A stretch of DNA of 64,000 nt, from assembly GCA_029990175.1 (NCBI GenBank), contig JARKIP010000005.1:32931501-32995500 (forward strand), read 5' to 3'. Below the pieces are notes generated by a model. It was not told where the DNA came from. It ran no database searches and saw only the letters and a list, made by a program, of their open reading frames with translations. Made by a program: the position numbers and the translations under genes. The stretch comes from Petunia secreta (taxonomy: Eukaryota; Streptophyta; Magnoliopsida; Solanales; Solanaceae). The first letter of the stretch is position 1; each line of letters opens with the position of its first letter. Of the stretch, positions 54,693-64,000 are shown in pieces.

Positions 54693-55170
54693 ATGGGAGA
54701 TGATTATGAGCCACTACACACCTATTTCCCCGATGAAGAAGTCTTGTTCGTAGGAGACGATATCACAGAGGAGTATGATGGTTGGAGGCTATTCTTCGAT
54801 GGAGCAGTGAATTTCAAAGGAGCCGGCATTGGAGCAGTGTTAGTTTCAGAGACTGGTCAACACTATCCTATCATAGACAAACTGAGGTTTCCTTGCACCT
54901 ACGACATGGCGGAGTATGAAACTTGCATTCTTGGTCTTAGAATGGTGGTAGGCACGAACATACCAGAGCTGCTGGCGATTGGAGACTCCGACTTGTTGAT
55001 TAACCAAGTTCGAGGAGAATAGACAGCAAAGAACTTCAAGATATTGCCATATCTCGAGTGCATAAAAGAGCTGAAGCAAAGATTCACCAAGATAGAGTTC
55101 CGACATGTACCCAGGCTGCAAAACGAGTTCGTAGATATTTTGGCCACCATATCTTCCATGATCAAACATC
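54693..55170 (+). pseudogene. Ogre second, archaeal-type RNase H
   Basis: GWRLFFDGAVNFKGAGIGAVL (about 54780-54842), MAEYETCILGL (about 54906-54938) and IGDSDLLINQVRGE (about 54978-55019), then a stop and HVPRLQNEFVDILAT. This additional RNase H after the normal one marks the Tat/Ogre branch. D, E and D residues are all visible in the motifs. Confidence 0.82.
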
Positions 55171-55337
55171 CCGACATGAACTACATTGACTCAATACTCG
55201 TGGCAGTAAGAAAGGAGCCAGCGTATTTTTGTCATGTGGAGGAAGAATCAGACGGACAACCTTGGTTCTACGATATCAAAAGGTTCCTCAAAGACGACAT
55301 TTACCCAAAGGATGCAGCAAGTCTCTAAAAGAAGACG

Positions 55338-56482
55338 TTGAGGAGATTAGCAAGTTGTTTCTTTTTGAATGGGGAACTCCTTTACAAAAGGACACTTGAT
55401 CTGGGATTGCTGAGATGTGTGGACGCTAAAGAAGCTGCTAGGTTGTTAGAGGAAATACATTTTGGGACATGTTGCCCACATATGAACGGTTTCGTGCTTG
55501 CAAAGAAGAGTTTGAGGGCCGGCCATTTCAAGATGACAATGGAGCATGATTGCATAAGGCACGCAAAGAAAAGTCATCAATGCAAAGTCCACGGAGATAT
55601 GATTCGAGTGCCTCCTAATGAATTGAATGTCATGGGATCGCCCTGGCCTTTCGCTGCCTGGGGAATGGATTTCATAGGACCTATTGAGCCAGCTGCTTTC
55701 AATGGACATCGTTTCATATTGGTAGCGAATGATTATTTTACCAAATGGGTAGAAGCTGAATCATACAAGTCAGTGACAAAGAAAGTGGTGTCAAACTTTT
55801 TTCGTGACAAAATGATCTGCTGATTCGGCATTCCTGAGTCCATCATCTTTGAAAATGGGTCCAATCTCAATAGCGACCTAATGAAAGCAACCTGTGAAGT
55901 TTTCAAGATCAAGCACCACAATTCCACCGCATATAGACCCCAAATAAATGGTGCGATCGAGGCAGCAAGAAAGAACATCAAGAGGATATTACGCAAGAAG
56001 ACAGACAATACAAAGCAATGGCATGAGAACTTACCATATGCTCTGTTAAGGTATTGCACCACAGTGAGAACATCAACAGGGGCTAATCCTTACTTACTGG
56101 TGTATGGCACTGAGGCAGTCATACCAGAGGAAGTGAAGTTACAATCTTTGAGGATCATTCAAGAGATATAGTTGAAAGACACTAAGTGGGTCAAAGGAAG
56201 AATGGAGCAGTTGGCCCTCATTGATGGCAAGAGACAAAATACAGTATGTCACGGAAAGTTATATCAGAGGAGAATGGCTAAAGCATTTAACAAGAAAGTT
56301 CGAGAGAGATCCTTCGAACCTGAAAAATTTGTACTGAAGAAGATATTTCCCAATCAAGAGGAAGCAAAGGGCAATTTTCCACCAAATTGGCAAGGGCCGT
56401 ACATGGTTAACCAAGTCCTGAATGGAGGAGCACTGATACTAGCAGAAATGGACGGAGAAGTTTTGCCGAAACCAATCAACTA
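55338..56482 (+). pseudogene. Ogre integrase, broken
   Basis: Zinc-module remnant (HFGTCCPHMNGFVLAKKSLRAG), then core GMDFIGPIEPA (first Asp). A stop falls at 55820-55822. The second catalytic motif reads IIFENGSNL, with Glu in place of Asp, and the Glu motif is NGAIEAARKNIKR. C-terminal NWQGPYMVNQVL precedes a TAA at 56480. A few further codon-like bases (DAVKRYY) run to the insertion of element G at 56510. Confidence 0.85.
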
Positions 56483-56509
56483 AGACGCCGTCAAAAGATA
56501 CTATGAATA

Positions 56510-57311
56510 TGATGCCCGCATATGACCTCAAGGTCATTCACTAGAAGTCAAGCTAAGTTGATTCAAGACACCCATCTTCACTTGACTTGGAGGGACATGG
56601 AAGGAGGCTCCGAGAGTAGCTCGAAGATCATGCTTTTGAGCACCATGGATGGAGGACCACTTGGGCTCCAAGGGCATCCACCCCAAGCTCATTTTGAGCC
56701 ACTTACACAAGTTCCAGAATGAGGCGGAGCGCCTCAAAAGGGAGGCGGAGCGCCTTCCAAAATCCAGAGAGCTGAACTTCAGAAGGCAGAGCGCCTCAGC
56801 AAGAGGTGGAGCGCCTCATCAGCAGGAGGCGGAGCGCCACAGCATGGAGGCAGAGCGCCTCCCCCTGTGACAGCATGCGGGATATTTTACTTCTTTTGCA
56901 TGAACTTCCAACTATAGCCCTGCGTGGCCTTATTTGTTTTAACCCACTTTGGGGGTACTTTGACCTTTTATTATGACTAAGTGAACCTTATAAATACTTC
57001 ACTTAGCCTCCTCAAACATTATCTTACCTTTGAATCTTATGAATGATGAATAGAGTTTATCTCTTTTTATGAAGAAACCCTTTCTTGGTTGCTTGAATTC
57101 ACTAGCGGATCCTAGTTGAGTCTTGAACCGAAAACCCGATCATTCTACTTGCGAGTCCCGGGTGCGACTCGAGGGTGGTTGCATAGTGTAGGTCCTTCTA
57201 GATGCCGATTCAGGGGTATCTCGGGACAAGTTCCCCGGGTTTACTTCGAAAGGAGTTCGAGAAGTGTCTTGCTCTCCTATCTTTATTGTTTTGTCGTGTT
57301 GATCCTTATCA
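56510..57311 (+). repeat. Element G, 5' LTR
   Basis: TGATGCCCGC...TCCTTATCA, 802 bp, related to the D LTR. AGGCGGAGCGCCT palindromes at 56715-56870. TATA box in a perfect 9-bp inverted repeat, CTAAGTGAA 56977-56985 / TTCACTTAG 56998-57006. Second hairpin CGAGTC 57152-57157 / GACTCG 57166-57171. No 3' LTR in the window. Confidence 0.87.
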
Positions 57312-57314
57312 TCT

Positions 57315-57326
57315 TGGTATCAGAGC
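57315..57326 (+). other. Primer-binding site, initiator tRNA-Met (G)
   Basis: TGGTATCAGAGC, three bases after the LTR. Confidence 0.9.
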
Positions 57327-58163
57327 AAGGTTCGGATTTTGTTTCTACAAACCCCCGACCCTTGATTCTTCGTGCCTAGGTTAGTTTCTACGTTAGATTC
57401 TTATTTGTTGTTGAAGAAAAAGAAGAAAACACAAACAAATAGAAAAAGTTGAAAAACACCAAAAAAATTTGATCATAGATTCTTGGTTTGTTGGACCCGT
57501 TGTGTGATTGTTATTGGGGTTTGTACCTTATAGGAAACCCGTTCTTTTGGTACCCTAAATACAAGATTTGAAGTTGAAACGTAAGATTTGAATATTTGCA
57601 AAACCAAGAAAACCCGAAGTGAAACTGTGTTGAAGGTTGCAGGAGGCGGAGCGCCTAGAATCTGAGGCGGACCGCCTAAGGATTGTGACCTCTCTGGAAT
57701 TTGCTGAGGCGGAGTGCCTCCTCCAAAGAGGCGGAGCACCTCCAACAGAGGCAGAGCGCCTACTCTGCTGAGGCGGGGCGCGTACTTCTGGGAGTTGTTG
57801 CTTTGGGTAGTTTTTCGTAGGATCTCTTGTTTCTTTGATTGCATCGCATCTAGCTAGTGCTTCTTTGAGAAATATTTCCTACTTGAATTGTGCTAGCCCT
57901 TCTAAGCTCTTAGGAAACTCAAGCCTAGACCGGAGACTAGAATTCAAAGAAGACTCGTAGTCTCATTTGGCTCAAGTCCGCACTTAAAGAGCTTATCGTT
58001 CCGATAGAGTCATATCAACTCCACTCACCCCGGAGTGCATTTGGCTTTTGAGTGAGTGATTAAGTTGAGGTTTACTAGTCAACTTAGTGAAGCTTTGGAT
58101 TCAAGCTAGAGTGAAATAGCCACCACCACTAAACGAGTGATCCGAGTGAAACACTTGTGAGGG
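57327..58163 (+). other. Element G 5' leader (cut by H)
   Basis: Parallel to the D leader. Palindrome cluster at 57645-57785, conserved block GACTCGTAG...CTCAAGTCCGCAC at about 57953-57983. It stops at ...CACTTGTGAGGG, about 50 bases before the expected gag start, where element H begins. The genes of G, if present, lie right of the window. Confidence 0.75.
58159..58163. repeat. Candidate TSD of element H, left copy (GAGGG)
   Basis: GAGGG precedes TGATGAG. The partner is expected just beyond the window end and cannot be checked here. Confidence 0.5.
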
Positions 58164-58984
58164 TGATGAGACTCAAAATCGCGGAAGCAAGTAAAGTAGA
58201 GGCGGAAGCAATTAAGACACGATAACCAAGAAATAGGGAAGGGGAAGGACAGAAAATAGAAGAACAGAATGAATCAAACTAAAACACATAGATTGATTCA
58301 ATAGGGAGAAGTGACTTGAACCATTAAACGGGACTCACACTAGCGGTGATCCACCATGGATTCAACGTAAGAGATACATGAAGCCGAGCTTCAACAAGAA
58401 TGGCCAAGCCTATTCTATCTTCTATTCTCTTAATTCAACATTAACTAACTAAGTGTAAAATAAGCTAGGCTTGGTTATTTATAGTGTTTTCCCAAGCTTA
58501 CATAAGACTTAACTACCCTTACTTAATAAGGTTCAACAAATAAGCCACGCAGGGCAAAATAGTAAAAGAACCATAAGTTCAGCAGCTAGGAGGGGCGCCT
58601 GGGGCTGGGAGGGGCGCCTGGATCATGCTGAAGCTAGGCTGGGCGCCTGGAGCTAGGCGGGGCGCCTGGCTTGGCCTTCAGCTAGGCTGGGCGCCTGGCT
58701 AGGCTGGGCGCCTGGCTTGGCCTTCAGTCAGGCGGGGCGCCTGGCTAGGTGGGGCGCCTGGGTGCCTTCCATTCTTAGGCAGTGAGCTTCCTAGGCGGGG
58801 CGCCTGGGCTAGGCGGGGCGCCTAGTTGTGCTGGGCCTCCTTCCTTCTCTTTAGGCGTGGAGCCTAATGATGAAACCATCCGGAACACTTCCAAAGCCCT
58901 TGACTTCAAGTCCATTGTATCTTCCAAGCTTGGCACAATTCGGAAAGTGTTGGAAAGTGTCTTGGTGCAATTTGGGTCTCATCA
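58164..58984 (-). repeat. Element H, 3' LTR
   Basis: TGATGAGAC...GTCTCATCA, 821 bp. The palindrome cluster is of the GGGCGCCTGG type (about 58585-58865), at least ten copies. TATA box (plus strand TTATTTATAG) between GCTTGG 58469-58474 and CCAAGC 58492-58497. Confidence 0.92.
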
Positions 58985-58997
58985 TCCTCCCCTTCTT
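58985..58997 (-). other. Polypurine tract of H
   Basis: Plus strand TCCTCCCCTTCTT, the complement of AAGAAGGGGAGGA, next to the LTR. Confidence 0.85.
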
Positions 58998-59147
58998 GAG
59001 AAGATTTCGTCCTCGAAATCAATGCGTTCACGTCCTTGGCATCATCTCCTCGAGGTGCCCAATGCTCTCCTCCCTTGTAACTCTTGATCGTCACCTTGAC
59101 ATAGGTCTCTTCCAAGATCTCCCTCGCCTTAACATGGAGCTTAGAAC
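58998..59147 (-). pseudogene. Integrase C-terminal relic in element H
   Basis: On the minus strand this encodes KLHVKAREILEETYVKV, then HWAPRGDDAKD, then ALISRTKSSQEGEDD. These align in order with VELHAKAKKNLEEAYAKV, KLAPRGDGPF and ASISRTKSSQEGEND of J integrase, with the middle deleted. It lies between the stop of the novel gene and the PPT. It shows that H descends from a pol-bearing CRM-like element. Confidence 0.82.
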
Positions 59148-62096
59148 CTACAAGCAACGACAAGCAACACAAGAATTCCTACTTTGAAAGTAGGTTAGTG
59201 CAAGAAGTGTAGAAAACACACTCTTGTGATATAACCAAGCATCAATGATAAGCACAAATATCAAGTCTCCAAAGAGAACAATAAGTACTTGGTTAAAGAG
59301 CATCATGCACTCAATAAGATAATGAGCAAATAGGTCATGGGAAGATGGGAAATGCAAGATCAAGCTACCACAATCCCCTTGAACCTTAAGCTCAAGATCA
59401 ACACACCAATCTATCCTCGAGGTGTGATCAACATGTGGGGTGGAGTGAACAAAATAGTTCAATTGACAACTAACATCAAATACTCCACTCCCCTTCTTGG
59501 AAGCACTCTTACACGCACCAAGAGTGGCTTCCTCACCTCCAAATCCATCCCTAAGATAATCTCCCTCACTAGGCAAACTCCAAAGGAAGGTCTCCAAAAT
59601 TGGCCCTTCATCATTATAGTCCATACAATGAAGGCTAGGACTACTAGAAGATGGTTCAACACAACCAATATCAAGACCATTCATCCCATTTGGAGTTCCA
59701 AACAATGGATCATCCATGGAGCCTAACTTTTCAAACCATGGAGGTTTTATTCTATTGCCAATCCTAGTCCGATACAATTCGCTACCACAAATGAGATCAT
59801 GTTCACACAATGGAAATGTAAAAGCATGCACTTCAAATTCATGGTTATCCAAAAACATGGTATCAAGACTAGGTTCTTCACTCTCACCCGAGGAGTCATT
59901 GAAAACAATTCGATCCATCTCATTCACTAGGGACTCCTCAAGGTCACTACAAACCTCACTACAACACATAGGCCCACCATTATCAAGCAATTCATCAAGG
60001 GAGAGGATAGGGTATTCATTCAACTCATCTTCCCCTTTGTCAAATATAGGTGGAGTGTCATAACAAGGATCACAAATAGGGTCAACTACACATTCTTCAC
60101 TAATGAGAGGTTCAATGAAAACCGAGCTCACATCATGATGTGGCTTATCATCCCTCTCAACTAGTGGTTCACAATCACACACAAGTTGACCATTTGACTC
60201 TACACTAGTTGCAAACACATTGTAATCATACAAATCATCAACTAGTGTTGAGTTACCACAAACACTACCATAAGACAAGGAAGTAACATGTTCAAGGGAA
60301 GAACTATCACTTACCTCTAAGTGGCCATCTTGCTCACTCAATGCATTTGAAATGTCATGGATTGTCTCTTCACCTTGAAGCTCACATTGAAGATCTTCTT
60401 CACCTTGTCCTTCAATCTCGGAACATGATTGAGGCTCCATTGATTGGCCTCCAAGAGTACCTACACAAGCATTCACAAGAATAGGAGAAAAAGATAAAGG
60501 GTTAAGGTTAGAATAAGGGGTGTCCTCACTCTTTTTTCCCTCTTTCTTTTCTCTCATTTTCTTTTCAAGGTTAGGTGTAGATTCGGGTGGTGACATCCCA
60601 CTCACATCACTCATCACATCCTCTCCTTTTTCCACTCGAGGAATGTCACCGGTCACTCCCTTACTCCTCTCAATCTTTTGTCTCACAAATTCGGGTGAGT
60701 TGGGACGAGGCCCAAGAATACCCATAGCCGGAGTAGGTGGACTTTTTACATCAACCCGAAATCTAGGACTAAGAGACTCATCACTTGAGGTCTCTTTCTT
60801 CTTTGTTGGTGAACCACTCGTCTTTGGAGCTTGGGGCTTGGGGTTCACCTTGTTGACAATTGTCAACTCTTTTCTGGCACTAGTCCCACCGTCGCTTGTG
60901 ATGGTAGGACTTCTTGTTTGCTTTCTTGCATTCTTAGATTGAGATACTTGCTCCTTTCCTTTTTTCATAGGCCAAGAGTAGGTGCTAGGGTAGAACTTAA
61001 ACTTTGCCCGGCAAGGTTCAATGTCATAAGTTCTTTGCCCCGTGCTCACTTTGTACACATCCTTCACGATATCATACCGCACCCTCTTACCTTGCAACCA
61101 CGGTTGTCCTAGCCAAATACCATAATACTCCATAGGACACACATCACACCAAATATATTCCTTGTAACTCCCTTGAGATATGAGTACCCGAGCTTCACTA
61201 GTAATCCAAATTCCTTGATACTCATAAGGATATTTCAATTTGTAGCATGGTACCTTTAGTCTATTAACCCAAGAGACACTTACAAAATTAGCATAGGCTT
61301 CACTAACCTTGAGCAAGCATCCTCCTCTACCATTCACCTCAAAAAGGAACCTACACTCACACATGTCTTGTATAGGATCAAGTCCAAGAAAACCATCACC
61401 CCCAAGTTGGGTGCTCCTTATCTCTTCACTAGTAGCAACACCACTAGAATATCCTCCACTTCCCGTCACTCTTCCAACATTAGAAGTGTTGTTGGAAGTC
61501 AAGGAAGTAGTATCACTACGGAACCCATAATTGCCTCTCGCCTTGGTTCCATAGCCCATAGCACCACTCCTACCACCACTACTAGAACAATGCACCCCCA
61601 TAACGGTAAGAGCAATACCATTTCTCCTTCCACCCTTCACATGGGAACTAGAAGATGCAAACCTCCCATTTCCCATGGAACAACCACCACCACCTCCCAT
61701 ACTATTGGAAGGTCCTCTACTACTCTCTTGCTCACCACAAGCAACATCAAGAGAAGATGCAAATGAACAATTCTCATAATCAACCTCATCACCAATTCCC
61801 TCTACGTCACTATCATCATACACAAATTCATCACAAGAAGAGTAAGTAGGGTCGTCATACCTTGAAGCGTCACTATCTTCATATTCTTGACTTGGAGCAT
61901 AAGATTCTTCACATTCGTCTTCGCAAGCCCCATAGTCTTCTTCATCTTCATAATCAACATAGTGACCCGCTTCTTCATCATATGAGCCTTGGTTCCCCGA
62001 ATCATCATAGCAATACCCATCATCATCACCATAGGAACCATAGTCTCCATCGTCTCCACATGAGTCGTACCCTCCACAATCGTCATCCGAAGCCAT
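59148..62096 (-). CDS. Novel 982-aa protein of non-autonomous LTR element H
   Basis: Uninterrupted. The ATG at 62096 was chosen over an upstream TTG because it matches the A start (MASDDDCGGYDS against MSDVDCGDYGS). Residues 1-110 are Asp/Tyr/Gly-rich. Residues about 244-360 are retropepsin-like (WVNRLKVP, CDVCPM, IWLGQPW), with SEA where the active-site DSG should be. Residues about 428-520 are the Lys/Ser/Pro block, almost identical to A and B. The C-terminal unknown part contains VFATSV, EPLVER, KKGSGVFDVSC and IDAWLYHKSVF. Full-length conservation with A while the LTRs differ strongly suggests selection on the protein. Function unknown. Confidence 0.85.
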   Translation of the reverse strand: MASDDDCGGYDSCGDDGDYGSYGDDDGYCYDDSGNQGSYDEEAGHYVDYEDEEDYGACEDECEESYAPSQEYEDSDASRYDDPTYSSCDEFVYDDSDVEGIGDEVDYENCSFASSLDVACGEQESSRGPSNSMGGGGGCSMGNGRFASSSSHVKGGRRNGIALTVMGVHCSSSGGRSGAMGYGTKARGNYGFRSDTTSLTSNNTSNVGRVTGSGGYSSGVATSEEIRSTQLGGDGFLGLDPIQDMCECRFLFEVNGRGGCLLKVSEAYANFVSVSWVNRLKVPCYKLKYPYEYQGIWITSEARVLISQGSYKEYIWCDVCPMEYYGIWLGQPWLQGKRVRYDIVKDVYKVSTGQRTYDIEPCRAKFKFYPSTYSWPMKKGKEQVSQSKNARKQTRSPTITSDGGTSARKELTIVNKVNPKPQAPKTSGSPTKKKETSSDESLSPRFRVDVKSPPTPAMGILGPRPNSPEFVRQKIERSKGVTGDIPRVEKGEDVMSDVSGMSPPESTPNLEKKMREKKEGKKSEDTPYSNLNPLSFSPILVNACVGTLGGQSMEPQSCSEIEGQGEEDLQCELQGEETIHDISNALSEQDGHLEVSDSSSLEHVTSLSYGSVCGNSTLVDDLYDYNVFATSVESNGQLVCDCEPLVERDDKPHHDVSSVFIEPLISEECVVDPICDPCYDTPPIFDKGEDELNEYPILSLDELLDNGGPMCCSEVCSDLEESLVNEMDRIVFNDSSGESEEPSLDTMFLDNHEFEVHAFTFPLCEHDLICGSELYRTRIGNRIKPPWFEKLGSMDDPLFGTPNGMNGLDIGCVEPSSSSPSLHCMDYNDEGPILETFLWSLPSEGDYLRDGFGGEEATLGACKSASKKGSGVFDVSCQLNYFVHSTPHVDHTSRIDWCVDLELKVQGDCGSLILHFPSSHDLFAHYLIECMMLFNQVLIVLFGDLIFVLIIDAWLYHKSVFSTLLALTYFQSRNSCVACRCL

Positions 62097-63295
62097 AGTT
62101 GTATCCAAAGAGTTAAGGACCTCACAAGTTCACTCCCTCACGTGTATCACTCAAAAGATGTCACTCAATTTTCTTTCCACTCGTGTATACACTCAATGTC
62201 GTTGGCTTTTGTGACCACACTCTATTGTTCTCACCACTCAAGCCTTTTTCCACTCAAGACCTTCTTGTCTCTTAGTAATCACAATGGCAAGATCAATCAA
62301 CTAATGCACCCAAGTAATGGTTCGGAAGGGAGTTGATGTGACTCGATGTACGGAAGCTATTTGTAGTGCGCACTTGAGGCCAAAGAAGTTCTACGACTTT
62401 AAGTAAAGCTTCAAGACACACAACACCCTAAAGGATCAAAGATTAGTGTTAATAAAGTAGGACTAATACCTTAGAAACACTAACCAAGAAGTTCGGAATC
62501 GAAACAAACACAAAAAACCATGAAACGAAGCAAATTGAGCCAACCAGTGAACTGGGCGGCCCGCCTGGGTAGGTGGGCGGTCCGCCTAGGGTCTTAACCA
62601 GTAGCCTAAGTGGGCGGGGCGCCTAGGGGTTGGGCGGTCCGCCTGGGTGGGTGCTTCAGTTTTTCCGAAAACGGGTTTTTGATGGTTTTTGACCCAAATT
62701 TCCAACGTTTTCACCCCGTTTCTTCAAAATCAATGGTACCCAAAGTTGGATAATGTTATTTCCAACAAAACCCAATGAATTACACCCCTAAACATCCAAC
62801 AAATCAAGAACAAGCATCAAGCAAAGTTTGAACAAGGGTTTTTCAACAAGGGTTCAAAGTGGCTTTCGATCCTCCAAATTCGATGTTATACAACTCCGAT
62901 TCACATGAAATTTGTTTCTATTTGTTTGTTTTTCATTGGAGAACAAACCCCGGTACTCAATTCCAAAACCCCACAATCACACAATCCAAATTCAATCAAA
63001 TTCTTCAAGAACAAAGGGTTTTGGGTGGGTTTAACAATTTGGGGTTTCAAATTTTCAAATCAATCCAATCCAAACAATCTCGGTACCCAAATGTCGGGTT
63101 TTCCACAAGGATCAAGAATCTATAACACCCATAACACGAATCGATCACACCACAAAGTTACACCAATTTTGTAATTTTTTCAATTTTTCAATTTTTTTGT
63201 GTTTTTCTTCAAAGCAAGAACAACAATAACAATAAACTAAACTAAAGATAGGATGAACAAGGATCGAGGGTTTGTAAGAACAAATCCCGAGCCTT
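62097..63295 (-). other. Element H 5' leader
   Basis: Untranslated. Conserved block in plus orientation AGTGCGCACTTGAGGCC...CTACGAC at about 62366-62400. GGGCGGTCCGCC palindromes at about 62545-62650, a different type from its LTR. T-rich stretch near 63170-63205. Confidence 0.7.
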
Positions 63296-63307
63296 GCTCT
63301 GATACCA
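63296..63307 (-). other. Primer-binding site, initiator tRNA-Met (H)
   Basis: Plus strand GCTCTGATACCA, three bases from the LTR. Confidence 0.9.
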
Positions 63308-63310
63308 AAC

Positions 63311-64000
63311 TGATGAGACTCAAAATCGCGGAAGCAAGTAAAGTAGAGGCGGAAGCAATTAAGACACGATAACCAAGAAATAGGGAAGGGGAAGGACAGA
63401 AAATAGAAGAACAGAATGAATCAAACTAAAACACATAGATTGATTCAATAGGGAGAAGTGACTTGAACCATTAAACGGGACTCACACTAGCGGTGATCCA
63501 CCATGGATTCAACGTAAGAGATACATGAAGCCGAGCTTCAACAAGAATGGCCAAGCCTATTCTATCTTCTATTCTCTTAATTCAACATTAACTAACTAAG
63601 TGTAAAATAAGCTAGGCTTGGTTATTTATAGTGTTTTCCCAAGCTTACATAAGACTTAACTACCCTTACTTAATAAGGTTCAACAAATAAGCCACGCAGG
63701 GCAAAATAGTAAAAGAACCATAAGTTCAGCAGCTAGGAGGGGCGCCTGGGGCTGGGAGGGGCGCCTGGATCATGCTGAAGCTAGGCTGGGCGCCTGGAGC
63801 TAGGCGGGGCGCCTGGCTTGGCCTTCAGCTAGGCTGGGCGCCTGGCTAGGCTGGGCGCCTGGCTTGGCCTTCAGTCAGGCGGGGCGCCTGGCTAGGTGGG
63901 GCGCCTGGGTGCCTTCCATTCTTAGGCAGTGAGCTTCCTAGGCGGGGCGCCTGGGCTAGGCGGGGCGCCTAGTTGTGCTGGGCCTCCTTCCTTCTCTTTA
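63311..64000 (-). repeat. Element H, 5' LTR (first 690 bases visible)
   Basis: Matches 58164-58853 with no difference that I noticed. About 130 more bases are expected beyond the window. Confidence 0.9.

Larger units (their letters stand above)
58164..64000 (-). mobile_element. Element H: non-autonomous LTR retrotransposon with the novel gene (runs off the window)
   Basis: Minus-strand element: 3' LTR 58164-58984, integrase relic, gene 59148-62096, leader, PBS, 5' LTR from 63311. The 690 visible bases of the 5' LTR show no difference that I can see from the 3' LTR, so insertion is recent. No RT. Confidence 0.88.

Overview
This window is plant nuclear DNA made almost entirely of nested LTR retrotransposons. 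I see no host gene, rRNA, tRNA or CRISPR array. The plant reading rests on primer-binding sites matching plant tRNAs (initiator Met, Asp-type and Arg-type), Ty3/gypsy polyproteins of the Tat/Ogre, Athila and chromovirus (CRM-like) kinds, 5-bp target-site duplications (TSDs) and LTRs with plant-style TATA boxes. It is most likely a eudicot with a large genome; the species cannot be read from the sequence.

Layout from the outside in. (1) The oldest layer is an Ogre/Tat element on the + strand: partial 5' LTR 1-1138, Arg-type PBS at 1142, two ORF1-like genes (1812-3264, 3626-5263), gag start at 5676, then after a large insertion the rest of gag, protease, G-patch, RT, two RNases H and integrase (50392-56482). 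(2) An Athila element (5999-50386, TSD GAAGA) splits this gag. (3) Element E (minus, about 6969-40680) lies in the left Athila LTR. (4) Element C (LTRs 7879 and 32026, Ogre-like ends, no pol, 62-66 bp tandem repeats) lies in the tail of the E gene. (5) C was hit by element A (10318-16067, TSD ATTTG), a truncated B-type LTR (8723-9290), element B (19065-24413), element D (32955-37567, TSD CAGGT) and element F (38366 onward). (6) Element J (24416-32009, minus, TSD TCAAT), a nearly complete CRM-like gag-pol element, sits at the end of the 3' LTR of B. On the right, G (56510 onward) interrupts the 3' end of the Ogre element, and H (58164 to beyond the window, minus) interrupts the G leader.

The most interesting content is a group of LTR elements (A, B, H, and remnants of E) that share PBS, leader, polypurine tract and LTR architecture with the CRM-like J and D. 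Instead of gag-pol they carry one long intact gene of 811-982 codons. Its product has a retropepsin-like segment lacking the catalytic Asp-Ser-Gly motif and a long, well conserved C-terminal part that I do not recognise. The two A LTRs look identical, so this kind of element moved recently and was presumably mobilised in trans by a J-type relative. H keeps a scrap of integrase coding sequence, which ties the non-autonomous lineage to a J-like ancestor. The LTRs and leaders of the whole group also carry covarying inverted repeats around the TATA box, a second covarying hairpin downstream, and arrays of GC-rich palindromes whose sequence changes wholesale between families. Coordinates of element ends were read by eye; most are exact, and a few deletion junctions are good to several bases.
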